Positions 6,861 through 14,481 are shown, counted from the stretch's first letter. The stretch: DNA of 18,318 nucleotides from Caccovicinus sp051878975 (GCA_051878975.1 JBJELD010000031.1:1-18318); one strand, 5' to 3'. Translations and numbers: made by a program. Notes: generated by a model not told the origin, from the sequence alone.

Positions 6861-7685
6861 GTCGACCTCCTTGCGAGGTCGTGAGTTGAAATNNNNNNNN
6901 NNNNNNNNNNNNNNNNNNNNNNNNNNNNNNNNNNNNNNNNNNNNNNNNNNNNNNNNNNNNNNNNNNNNNNNNNNNNNNNNNNNNNNNNNNNNGTCGACCT
7001 CCTTGCGAGGTCGTGAGTTGAAATTGCTTTTTTTGTGAGTACCTCAATTGCCTTCGCGGTCGACCTCCTTGCGAGGTCGTGAGTTGAAATAGCAGGCGCA
7101 GAAGATCAAGGCGGCTCAGGCGCTGGTCGACCTCCTTGCGAGGTCGTGAGTTGAAATGGATGCATCCGAAGGACTTGCGACAGATGCATAAGGTCGACCT
7201 CCTTGCGAGGTCGTGAGTTGAAATCGCATTACAATAAACCTTACGACCACGACGAAGGGGTCGACCTCCTTGCGAGGTCGTGAGTTGAAATTAACATTTT
7301 GATGATAAGTTTTTTGTATTCCTCGTCGACCTCCTTGCGAGGTCGTGAGTTGAAATTGCACAGGAAATGGACAGTGCTGCATCCGGTAAGCGTCGACCTC
7401 CTTGCGAGGTCGTGAGTTGAAATATCGGCCAGAATTGTATGAAAGCTATGATACAGTCGACCTCCTTGCGAGGTCGTGAGTTGAAATTTTTGCCCTCCTG
7501 CAAATACTATCCGCAGGAGGTGTCGACCTCCTTGCGAGGTCGTGAGTTGAAATTTTTGGTTGGGTAACAAAGGGAATCTGGTTAGAGTCGACCTCCTTGC
7601 GAGGTCGTGAGTTGAAATTCTACTTTTGAGTCGATTTCCACCCATCCAACTACGTCGACCTCCTTGCGAGGTCGTGAGTTGAAAT
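6861..7685 (+). CRISPR. Type I-C CRISPR array, 12 visible repeats, interrupted by an assembly gap
   Basis: A 32-bp repeat starting GTCGACCTCC and ending GTGAGTTGAAAT occurs at 6861, 6993, 7059, 7126, 7193, 7260, 7325, 7392, 7456, 7522, 7587 and 7654. All 12 copies are identical, including the last. The ten complete spacers are 32-35 bp and all different. Repeat bases 3-9 and 15-21 form a perfect 7-bp stem (CGACCTC/GAGGTCG) around a 5-base loop. Cleavage on the 3' side of the stem would leave an 11-base handle ending GTTGAAAT, as in other I-C systems cut by Cas5c. Between repeats 1 and 2 lie 100 N (6893-6992), so the newest, leader-proximal spacers are hidden. The final 35 bases after 7685 are not followed by a repeat. 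Confidence 0.98.
6893..6992. other. Assembly gap (100 N) inside the CRISPR array
   Basis: Exactly 100 N separate two perfect repeats. A round 100 is a conventional placeholder for a gap of unknown size, and short-read assemblies often break at CRISPR repeats. The number of spacers hidden here cannot be inferred. Confidence 0.95.
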
Positions 7686-7733
7686 TCTTGGTTCCGGTAT
7701 GAGATTCTGGAGGAGTAAAAAACAGAAAAAAGA

Positions 7734-7786
7734 CAGGGAAAAATCCGGAGAAGGCGTGATCCTTTTCCGGATTTTCCCTGCTTTTT
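7734..7786. terminator. Bidirectional terminator between CRISPR array and dppA
   Basis: CAGGGAAAAATCCGGAGAAGG (7734-7754, with slight imperfections) pairs with CCTTTTCCGGATTTTCCCTG (7761-7780) across a short loop. On the + strand the stem is followed by CTTTTT (7781-7786), ending the CRISPR transcript. On the - strand the A-rich run at 7717-7730 supplies the U-tract for the dppA transcript. The two units are convergent, so one hairpin serves both. Confidence 0.85.
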
Positions 7787-7789
7787 CGT

Positions 7790-8584
7790 TTACAGAATGA
7801 ACATTCTTGCAATCGACACTTCCTGTACGGTTTTTCCGGTGAACTGCACGGTGTAGGGACCGGTCTGGACGACGCCTGGATAATAGCTGGCATAATGCGC
7901 CCGGTTATGTTCCTTAAAACAGATCTCCATGGTCAGAGTCTCTGGAAGCTGGATGTGACATTCCCCGCGCCGGAGAATACCTTCCCGGGCGCCTTCGCGG
8001 ATTTTTTCGCAGGCTTCTTCCGGTGTGATATTAATGGTAGCTTTGCCGATACCTTCCTTGACTGCCACAGCGGCCAGATTCGGAACGTATTCCCGGGCGT
8101 GCTCGCAGAGCGCCCGGTCACCGCTGAGAAAGACGGAAGGAACACCCAGCTCTTCGGCATAATAGGCGTGAATCAAAAATTCGCTGGCAATTTTGCCGTT
8201 GTAGGTTACATAGTTGTTCTGACGGTTCATGGTGTGGCTTAACGGATTCTGATCAAAGCCTGCCGGGCTGTGATAGCCTACATACAGTACGGCATCAAAG
8301 GTGGAATCGATTCCGCCGATCATGGAATCCGGACCGCAGGTCCAGCTGCGGACAAAACGGCACTGCTTCGGAAATCCGGTGATGTCGATGTTCCGGCCGG
8401 AATCGTGGGCATCCTTGATGTAAACCTCATCGGCTCCGGCATCGATGGCGCCCAGGGCAGCGGCCAGAGCTTCGGCCTTCATCTGCTTTGCTACGGCGCC
8501 GAATTCTACATTTCCCAGATTGGTAGATTCCCAGGAGGTGGAGCCGGTAATGCCCTCCAAATCCACACTGATAAATACTTTCAT
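7790..8584 (-). CDS. dppA: D-aminopeptidase, DppA/M55 family
   Basis: M55 enzymes are zinc-dependent self-compartmentalising peptidases that release N-terminal D-amino acids, for example from D-Ala-D-Ala. The 264-residue protein has the expected metal and catalytic residues: SVDLEG near the N-terminus (D8, E10), DAHD (H60), GYHS (H105), LSHTM (H117) and ASEF (E135). These align in order with the ligands and catalytic His known from Bacillus subtilis DppA. There is no signal peptide, so it acts in the cytoplasm. The ATG at 8584 is preceded on the - strand by GAGGG at suitable spacing. It is transcribed divergently from a dipeptide transporter operon and convergently with the CRISPR array. This pairing suggests it hydrolyses imported peptides carrying D-residues. 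The substrate is inferred. Confidence 0.9.
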   Translation of the reverse strand: MKVFISVDLEGITGSTSWESTNLGNVEFGAVAKQMKAEALAAALGAIDAGADEVYIKDAHDSGRNIDITGFPKQCRFVRSWTCGPDSMIGGIDSTFDAVLYVGYHSPAGFDQNPLSHTMNRQNNYVTYNGKIASEFLIHAYYAEELGVPSVFLSGDRALCEHAREYVPNLAAVAVKEGIGKATINITPEEACEKIREGAREGILRRGECHIQLPETLTMEICFKEHNRAHYASYYPGVVQTGPYTVQFTGKTVQEVSIARMFIL

Positions 8585-8765
8585 AAAGTTCCCTCGCTTT
8601 CTGATGTACTTGATAGGTTCTGCTGTGACAGTCCAGGACTGCTGCTTTTTATTATATAATACTGCAGGAAAAATGCCTATATTATTTTGTTTTGTCTGAA
8701 TACCGTGAAGAGGCGTTTTTTATGCAGGAAAAACCAAAAAGAATAAATCTTAATGCCGTTTTATA

Positions 8766-8794
8766 TTGACTTTTCTTTCATTCTGTTGTATAAA
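8766..8794 (+). promoter_or_regulatory. Sigma-A promoter of the peptide transporter operon
   Basis: TTGACT at 8766-8771 and TATAAA at 8789-8794 are separated by 17 bases, a near-consensus vegetative promoter. The start would fall near 8801, giving a leader of about 125 bases before the permease ATG. Elsewhere in the 340-bp divergent region (8585-8924) TATAAT-like matches near 8652-8660 could serve dppA on the - strand, but no convincing -35 was seen for them. Confidence 0.75.
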
Positions 8795-8833
8795 TCTTAC
8801 AATAAGGCTTAGAAAAATAGGAGGTTGGCAAAG

Positions 8834-8905
8834 ATGCTTTCACAGTGTGAAGTGTCTTTTTTTTATATCTTCTGTAGTGCAGCCGATTTTTACGGGGTGG
8901 ATTGA
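8834..8905 (+). CDS. Possible leader peptide ORF upstream of the transporter operon
   Basis: Within the untranslated leader, an ATG at 8834 is preceded by AGGAGG at 8820-8825 with an 8-base spacing. It opens a 23-codon frame (MLSQCEVSFFYIFCSAADFY ...) ending with TGA at 8903-8905, just before the permease ribosome binding site at 8911-8920. The strong binding site and placement suggest a translated small ORF that could couple to or regulate the operon. The peptide is rich in aromatic residues and unlike any family I know. It may also be chance. Confidence 0.35.
   Translation: MLSQCEVSFFYIFCSAADFYGVD
8839..8851. promoter_or_regulatory. Palindrome TTCACA-g-TGTGAA, possible operator
   Basis: A perfect 6+6 inverted repeat around one base lies about 40 bases downstream of the predicted transcription start, followed by an eight-T run at 8857-8864. 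The tight centre makes it a poor hairpin but a plausible binding site for a dimeric regulator. A weak attenuator is an alternative reading. No regulator gene adjoins it. Confidence 0.35.
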
Positions 8906-8924
8906 TTCGCAGGAGGAGGTTTTT

Positions 8925-9866
8925 ATGAAAGATTACATTATTAAAAAGCTTTTGCTGGGCATTGTTCTGATTTTCTGTGTATCCTTTCTGGTGTTCAGCA
9001 TGCTTTATCTGATGCCGGGAGATCCGGTGACGATCATGGCCGGACAGCTTTCCAAAGCGCAGAACCTGGAGGCTCTTCGCCATGAGTACGGGCTGGACCG
9101 GCCGCTTCTGGTGCAGTATGCGGACTGGCTGCGGCGGGTGGTTCTGCATCATGATTTTGGTCTGTCTTATAAATACCGGATTGACTGCTGGTCTCTGATC
9201 AAGACCAGAATCCCCATCAGTCTGAAGCTGACCGGCGCAACGCTGCTGATTCAGACGCTGATCGCGGTTCCGCTCGGGCTGTGCTGTGCATACAAAAAGG
9301 ATTCCCTGATTGAGCGGCTGACAGTAGGTATTACGCTTGTTTTTACGGCGGTTCCCTCCTTCTGGCTGGCTGTGATTCTGATGCTGATTTTTGCAGTTAA
9401 GCTCCACTGGCTGCCGTTAAGCGGCTATGAGAGTCTGGAGAATTATGTGCTTCCGGTGGTAACCGGCGTCATCGGCGGGCTGGCCAGCACCATTCGTCTG
9501 ACCAAATCGGAAGCGCTGGATGTGATGCGTGAAAAATATGTGACCACTGCTTATGCGAAGGGACTGAGCCGCAGAGCGGTTCTGGTCAGACATATTCTGA
9601 GGAATTCTCTGATCGTAATTACGGTAAATCTGTTCCTTTCCTTCCCGTGGCTGATTTCCGGCTATATTGTAATCGAGAAGATTTTCGGCATTCCGGGCAT
9701 GGGAAATCTGCTGGTCAATTCGATCGTTCAGCAGGATTTCAATGTGATTCAGGCAATTGTGCTGATCATCACAGTGCTTACGGTGATCTGCAACATTTTA
9801 AGTGATATTGTGCTGGGTCTTCTGGATCCGAGAATCCGGATATCGGTAACTGGAGGTGACAAATGA
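8925..9866 (+). CDS. dppB: Dipeptide/oligopeptide ABC transporter permease, DppB type
   Basis: This is the first of two membrane subunits of a peptide importer. The 313-residue protein opens with the family signature: a membrane segment (residues 8-29) then LMPGDPV, followed by GLDRPLLVQYADWL. It has further hydrophobic segments at roughly 101-122, 133-157, 176-192, 229-250 and 275-300. The cytoplasmic EAA coupling loop TAYAKGLSRRAVLVRHILRN is at 208-227, and FGIPGMGNLL at 254-263 is typical. I chose ATG 8925 over an upstream in-frame ATG (8766) because AGGAGGAGGT directly precedes it and the earlier start would sit on the promoter. The stop overlaps the next start (ATGA). Whether the cargo is a dipeptide or longer peptide cannot be told from the permease. 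Confidence 0.92.
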   Translation: MKDYIIKKLLLGIVLIFCVSFLVFSMLYLMPGDPVTIMAGQLSKAQNLEALRHEYGLDRPLLVQYADWLRRVVLHHDFGLSYKYRIDCWSLIKTRIPISLKLTGATLLIQTLIAVPLGLCCAYKKDSLIERLTVGITLVFTAVPSFWLAVILMLIFAVKLHWLPLSGYESLENYVLPVVTGVIGGLASTIRLTKSEALDVMREKYVTTAYAKGLSRRAVLVRHILRNSLIVITVNLFLSFPWLISGYIVIEKIFGIPGMGNLLVNSIVQQDFNVIQAIVLIITVLTVICNILSDIVLGLLDPRIRISVTGGDK

Positions 9867-10714
9867 TGAATGAAAGTCCGATGAAAGAATTTTTTAAAAC
9901 CTGTTATAAGAACCGGAATTTCCTGATCGGATTTCTCATGGTGCTGAGCGTAATTCTGGTGGCTGTTTTTGCCGGACAGATTGCGCCCTTTCCCTATGAT
10001 GAAGCGCATCCGGATGCCGTCCTGGCTGCACCCTGCAAAACCTATCTGTTCGGAACGGACAATATGGGCCGCGATCTGTTCAGCCGGATCATCTACGGCA
10101 CCAGAATTGCTCTGAAGGTAGCGCTGGTCGGTGCAGGCCTTCAGCTGGTTGTAGGTACTGTCATTGGTTTGAACTGCGGCTATTTTGGCGGAAAGGTGGA
10201 CAAGGGCCTGATGTTCATTGCAGATCTGACCTACGCGATTCCTGGCATGGTCATGGCACTGGCGGTAGTTACGATTCTGGGAAGCGGTCTGATGAATGCC
10301 ATTATTGCAACGGCAGTCGTAAACTGGGCAGCTTATGCGAGAGTGGTTCGTGCCAAGACGATGGCGATCAAGAATCAGGCCTTTATTGAGACCGGTATTT
10401 CCTTTGGAGAGTCTTCGCTGGCCATCATGTTCCGCTATATTCTGCCGAATATCATACCGGTTCTGATTGTAACGGTTTCCATGCAGCTTCCGGGAACGAT
10501 CATGTCCACAACGACCTTAAGCTTTTTGGGTGTGGGCTCTCAGCCGCCGTCACCGGACTGGGGCCTTATGGTATCCGAGAGCATCAACTTTATTTCCAGG
10601 GGTCCCTGGGTATGCGTGTTCCCGGGACTTGCGCTGGTGTATACGGTATTTGGATTTAACATCATGGGAGAAGGTCTCCGCGACCTGCTTGACCCGAAGA
10701 TGAAGTCACAGTAG
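9863..10714 (+). CDS. dppC: Dipeptide/oligopeptide ABC transporter permease, DppC type
   Basis: This is the second membrane subunit, pairing with the DppB-type protein. The 283-residue sequence has the usual DppC layout: an N-terminal membrane segment (about 19-38), IAPFPYDEAHPD, then FGTDNMGRDLFSRIIYGTR at 63-81. The remaining five or so membrane segments follow, with an EAA-type loop at about 174-196 (FIETGISFGESSLAIMFRYI) and the late motif LSFLGVGSQPPSPDWG. GGAGGTGA lies just upstream. The first ATG (9863) overlaps the dppB stop; ATG 9866 is an equally possible start. The C-terminus GEGLRDLLDPKM is a family hallmark. Confidence 0.92.
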   Translation: MMNESPMKEFFKTCYKNRNFLIGFLMVLSVILVAVFAGQIAPFPYDEAHPDAVLAAPCKTYLFGTDNMGRDLFSRIIYGTRIALKVALVGAGLQLVVGTVIGLNCGYFGGKVDKGLMFIADLTYAIPGMVMALAVVTILGSGLMNAIIATAVVNWAAYARVVRAKTMAIKNQAFIETGISFGESSLAIMFRYILPNIIPVLIVTVSMQLPGTIMSTTTLSFLGVGSQPPSPDWGLMVSESINFISRGPWVCVFPGLALVYTVFGFNIMGEGLRDLLDPKMKSQ

Positions 10715-10726
10715 GAGGTTCTCAGC

Positions 10727-11713
10727 ATGGAAAACAAGGAAAAAAAGGAACTGCTTCAGATAAGGAATCTTTCTGTGGACTATAAAGTGAAGGGCGGCTA
10801 TCTTTCTGCTGTAAAGAATGTATCCTTTGACATTGAAAAGGGGGAGATTTTTGCCATTGTCGGGGAATCCGGATGCGGAAAATCCACGATTGCCCATACG
10901 ATCCTGCGCCTTCTGCCGGACCATAATGAACAGATATCCGGACAGATTCTGTTTCACGGAGAGGACCTGAACCGATATACGGAAAAGCAGCTGGAGGGTG
11001 TGCGGGGACGGAAGATCGGCATGATCTTCCAGAATCCGCTGGAATCACTGAATCCGGTCTACAGCACCGGCTGGCAGGTGGAGGAAGGCATTCTTCTGGA
11101 TAAGGTTTCGCGGGAAGAGGCCTGGAAACGGGTCGTGCAGTTATATCAGGATGTGAAGATGCCGGATGCTGAGAAGCGGGCTTCCAGCTTCCCGCATGAG
11201 CTTTCCGGCGGTATGCGCCAGCGTGTCATGATCGCTATGATGCTGGGACGGAATCCGGAGCTTCTGATTGCGGATGAGCCGACCACGGCGCTGGATGTGA
11301 CGGTGGAGGCTCAGATCCTGAAGGTAATTGAGCAGCTTCGGGATGAGCGGAATATGGCCGTTATGATGATTACCCATAATTTCGGCCTGGTGGCGGAGAT
11401 TGCCGATAAGGTCGGAGTTATGTATGCAGGAGAGATGGTGGAAACCGGAACGGTATTTGAGATTTTTGATGAACCGAAGCATCCCTACACCGTTCAGCTG
11501 ATGAAGGCGCTTCCCCGCATTACGAAGAAAGAAGGGCGGCTGCAGACCATTGACGGAAGCGTTCCGAAGCTGACCGACCATAAGAGCGGCTGCCGGTTTG
11601 CCAATCGTTGTGCATTTGCTACGGAGCGGTGCAGGCAGGAGGATCCGCCGCTGCATTCGGTCAGTGAGACACATTCCTTCCGGTGCTTTCAGGAAGAAGG
11701 GAGCGTGAAATGA
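10727..11713 (+). CDS. dppD: Peptide ABC transporter ATP-binding protein, DppD/OppD type
   Basis: This is one of two ATPases powering the importer. Its 328 residues contain Walker A GESGCGKST (46-54), Q-loop Gln102, signature LSGGMRQR (159-166), Walker B LLIADEP (179-185) and switch His217. The C-terminal oligopeptide-type extension carries Cys 289, 295, 302 and 320, in the spacing that binds an iron-sulfur cluster in characterised members; whether it does here is inferred. AGGAGG precedes ATG 10727, 12 bases after the dppC stop. The stop overlaps the next ATPase start, indicating coupled synthesis of the heterodimer. Confidence 0.92.
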   Translation: MENKEKKELLQIRNLSVDYKVKGGYLSAVKNVSFDIEKGEIFAIVGESGCGKSTIAHTILRLLPDHNEQISGQILFHGEDLNRYTEKQLEGVRGRKIGMIFQNPLESLNPVYSTGWQVEEGILLDKVSREEAWKRVVQLYQDVKMPDAEKRASSFPHELSGGMRQRVMIAMMLGRNPELLIADEPTTALDVTVEAQILKVIEQLRDERNMAVMMITHNFGLVAEIADKVGVMYAGEMVETGTVFEIFDEPKHPYTVQLMKALPRITKKEGRLQTIDGSVPKLTDHKSGCRFANRCAFATERCRQEDPPLHSVSETHSFRCFQEEGSVK

Positions 11714-12720
11714 TGGCAGAGCCTGCAATTGAAGTAAAACATCTGAAAAAATATTTTGTGATTGAGAAAAAAGGCTTTGGAAAAGAAGAAAAATATGCCA
11801 AGGCGGTCGATGACGTTTCCTTTACCATCAATAAAGGCGAGATCGTCGGTCTGGTGGGGGAGTCCGGAAGCGGAAAAACCACGCTGGCCAGAACGCTTCT
11901 CAGTCTGACCTCGATTACGGACGGTTCCGTGATTTTTGACGGAGTGGACATTTCCAAAGCTTCCAGAAAGGAAATGAAGCTGCTGCGGAGAAAGGTCTCC
12001 GTGGTCTTTCAGGATCCGGCGGCAAATTTAAATCCCAGAGAGACCGTATTAAGTTCCATTACCCGGCCCCTGATCCTTCAGGGAATGACAAAGAAGGATG
12101 CGGAGGGCAAGGCCCGTGAGGCCATGCAGCTGGTCAAGCTGGATGAAGGTTATCTGTACAGCTATCCGCATCAGCTTTCCGGCGGGCAGCTGCAGCGAAT
12201 TGCCATTGCAAGAGCGCTGGTGATTCAGCCGCAGGTCATGATTCTGGATGAACCGACCTCGGCTCTGGATATTTCCGTGCAGGCCCAGATCCTGAATCTT
12301 CTTCTGGAGCTGCAGGAAAAGCTTGGACTGACCTATCTGGTTATCACGCATGATCTGAACGTGATCCGCTATATCAGTGATCGGATCGCGGTCATGTATC
12401 TGGGGCGGCTGGTGGAGTTCGGTCCTACGGATGAAGTCATTGAAAATCCGCGTCATCCGTATACGCAGGGACTGATGGCGGCACTTCCGATTCTGAATCC
12501 GAGAGATCGCGGAAAAAAGAAAAAAATGATGGAAATCGAACCGGGAAGTCTGATCAGTCTTCCGTCCGGATGTCATTTCCATCCCAGATGTCCGTTTGCA
12601 GCGGAAATGTGCAAAAACCGCTTCCCGGACACGGTACAGGTTTCGCCGCTGCATCAGGTGGCCTGCTTCCTTTGTTCGGAGCAGCAGAAAGCGCCTGCCG
12701 GAACGGAAAAGCGGGAGTGA
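11710..12720 (+). CDS. dppF: Peptide ABC transporter ATP-binding protein, DppF/OppF type
   Basis: This is the second ATPase, partner of the DppD-type subunit. Starting at ATG 11710 (overlapping the previous stop; ATG 11713 also possible) it has 336 residues. It shows Walker A GESGSGKTT (50-58), Q101, signature LSGGQLQR (156-163), Walker B VMILDEP (176-182) and His214. The C-terminal extension PSGCHFHPRCPFAAEMC contributes Cys 288, 294 and 301 with Cys319, again a possible cluster site. An in-frame ATG at 11683 inside dppD was rejected because it lacks a binding site and adds a non-conserved tail. Both ATPase genes look intact. Confidence 0.92.
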   Translation: MMAEPAIEVKHLKKYFVIEKKGFGKEEKYAKAVDDVSFTINKGEIVGLVGESGSGKTTLARTLLSLTSITDGSVIFDGVDISKASRKEMKLLRRKVSVVFQDPAANLNPRETVLSSITRPLILQGMTKKDAEGKAREAMQLVKLDEGYLYSYPHQLSGGQLQRIAIARALVIQPQVMILDEPTSALDISVQAQILNLLLELQEKLGLTYLVITHDLNVIRYISDRIAVMYLGRLVEFGPTDEVIENPRHPYTQGLMAALPILNPRDRGKKKKMMEIEPGSLISLPSGCHFHPRCPFAAEMCKNRFPDTVQVSPLHQVACFLCSEQQKAPAGTEKRE

Positions 12721-12748
12721 AGCGGCGAGTGACAAGCAGGTTATATTG

Positions 12749-12761
12749 GGCTGTATCAGCC
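12749..12761 (+). promoter_or_regulatory. Small hairpin between ATPase and binding-protein genes
   Basis: GGCTG-TAT-CAGCC forms a 5-bp stem with a 3-base loop in the 77-bp gap before the binding-protein gene, with no U-tract. Such intercistronic hairpins can protect or define the 5' end of a downstream message, allowing more binding protein than ATPase. That role is inference here. Confidence 0.3.
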
Positions 12762-12797
12762 TGTATATAAAGGAGCATGGAGAAGGAGGAAAGGATT

Positions 12798-14459
12798 ATG
12801 CATTTAAAAAGGAGAGCATTGGCACTGGGTCTGGTGCTGACTATGACGGTACCGGCTGTTCTGACCGGGTGCGGAGGCAGCAGTGAAAGCAGCAGTACCG
12901 GAGGAAGCAGCGAGAGCACAAAGAGCAGTGAAAGCGCAAAAAGCGGCAAGGGAAACGGCGATACTCTGGTAATCTGGGATACAGACTGGGAGGGCATCGA
13001 CCTGTTCCAGGTATCTTCCTGGAATGATATGCAGTGTTTGCTGGCGGATCCGATTCTGGAGAAGGATCCGGAGACGCAGGAAGCGGTTCCGGGAATTGCT
13101 TCTCAGTCTGTATGGAGTGAGGATGGTCTGACCTGGACGCTGACCTTCCCGGAGGGAATGAAGTTCTCTACCGGCGAGCAGCTGGAGCCGGAAGATTTTG
13201 TGGCCAGCGTGGAATATGGTCTGGAAGTCAGCGAGTATGCAGACGGTTACCAGAATATTGATTCCATGGAAATCGACGGAAGAGATGTCATTGTCCATCT
13301 GAAGGAATATCAGGCAGACATGGAATATAATTTTGAAAGCTGCTTCGTAGGAATCATTGACAAGGATGAGCTGGATAAGATGTCCAAGGATGAGCTTCTT
13401 TGGGGATGCCATCCGTACGGCGCGTATTATCTGGACAGCTATGAGCCGGGGGCCTATGCGATCCTGAAGGCGAATCCGGGTTACAAGACCAACAATCCAA
13501 ACGTGGAAAATAAGGGGGCATGCCCGATCCAGACCATCAAGGTGGTGTTCTCAGGTGAAAAGTTTACGCTGGCAGAAGGTCTGAAGAACGGAGAGTATGA
13601 TGTACTGGCGGATCTTCCGATGGAATACTACGACGATCTGAATTCCTCCGATGCAGTTACCGTAGTAGAGGCATCCGGAGCACAGCTGTATTATGCAGAG
13701 TTTAACATGACGGACCCGATCTTATCCGATGAAAATGTCCGCAAGGCAATCATCAAGGGAATCAGCCGGGATCATCTGGCAACTTATATGTCCCAGACCC
13801 TGACTCCTGCCTACAGCCTGATCCTGAGCAAGTGCCTGAACTACTCGGAGGAAGCGGTTGAATACTATAAGTCCAAATACGACTATGATCCGGAGGAGGC
13901 CAAGAAGCTGCTGGCAGATGCAGGGTGGGCCGATACGAACGGAGATGGTATTCTGGACAAGGACGGAACTCCGCTTTCCTTTACCTTTGACTGCCGCGAC
14001 GATGAGAATCCGAAGGCTATTGCACAGTCGATTCAGATTGACCTGAAAGAGCTTGGAATCGATATGCAGATCACGACACAGGACTGGTCTTATGTTAATC
14101 AGGATGTGAATGACGGAAACTTCCAGATGGCTTATCTGGGTCTTGGCTGGTCGGAGCCGTTCCTGTTAATGGATATGTTCTGCCAGAGAAATCCGGAATG
14201 CACCAATCCGGATCCGGATGGTCAGGCTGAGCTGGTTGCAGCAGCGAGAAAGATCATTGATTTTGAAGAGAGAACAGAAGCCATTACCGAGCTTCAGAAG
14301 AAGATCATGGATTACTGTACGCTGCTGCCGCTGGCAGACAGTACCAGCTACCGCTGCTGGAGATCGGAAATCCAGGGAATCAAGCATACGCCTACCGGCG
14401 GATTCTATCTGAACGATGTCGTGACGGACAGTGACGGCAATTTCCGGAACGTACAGTAA
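12798..14459 (+). CDS. Peptide-binding lipoprotein of the ABC transporter (SBP family 5)
   Basis: This protein captures peptides outside the cell and delivers them to the permease. The 553-residue product starts at ATG 12798 (AAGGAGG 8 bases upstream; the ATG at 12777 lacks a usable site). Its lipoprotein signal MHLKRRALALGLVLTM..VLTGC is lipidated at Cys25. A Ser/Gly-rich linker (26-54) follows, then the family 5 binding fold, including DPETQEAVPGIASQSVW (90-106) and the PYGAYYLDSYEPG region (206-218). DTNGDGILDKDG at 379-390 is an EF-hand-like calcium-loop pattern, seen in some Firmicute members. The gene is last in the transporter operon. Specificity for di-, oligo- or murein peptides cannot be read from the sequence. 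Bacillus would call the equivalent dppE. Confidence 0.9.
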   Translation: MHLKRRALALGLVLTMTVPAVLTGCGGSSESSSTGGSSESTKSSESAKSGKGNGDTLVIWDTDWEGIDLFQVSSWNDMQCLLADPILEKDPETQEAVPGIASQSVWSEDGLTWTLTFPEGMKFSTGEQLEPEDFVASVEYGLEVSEYADGYQNIDSMEIDGRDVIVHLKEYQADMEYNFESCFVGIIDKDELDKMSKDELLWGCHPYGAYYLDSYEPGAYAILKANPGYKTNNPNVENKGACPIQTIKVVFSGEKFTLAEGLKNGEYDVLADLPMEYYDDLNSSDAVTVVEASGAQLYYAEFNMTDPILSDENVRKAIIKGISRDHLATYMSQTLTPAYSLILSKCLNYSEEAVEYYKSKYDYDPEEAKKLLADAGWADTNGDGILDKDGTPLSFTFDCRDDENPKAIAQSIQIDLKELGIDMQITTQDWSYVNQDVNDGNFQMAYLGLGWSEPFLLMDMFCQRNPECTNPDPDGQAELVAAARKIIDFEERTEAITELQKKIMDYCTLLPLADSTSYRCWRSEIQGIKHTPTGGFYLNDVVTDSDGNFRNVQ

Positions 14460-14481
14460 ACCTTTATGCGCCTGGCAGAGG

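Noticed and set aside
6838..7645. Minus-strand and plus-strand open frames through the array, with repeated FQLTTSQGGR, FNSRPRKEVD or STHDLARRST units
   Set aside because: These are translations of the 32-bp CRISPR repeat in different frames, not repeat proteins.
8766..8924. N-terminal extension of the DppB permease
   Set aside because: The upstream ATG overlaps the predicted promoter and the extension is not conserved; AGGAGGAGGT directly precedes ATG 8925.
12777..12797. Upstream ATG for the binding protein
   Set aside because: It lacks a properly spaced ribosome binding site and would put charged residues before the lipoprotein signal; ATG 12798 has AAGGAGG at 8 bases.
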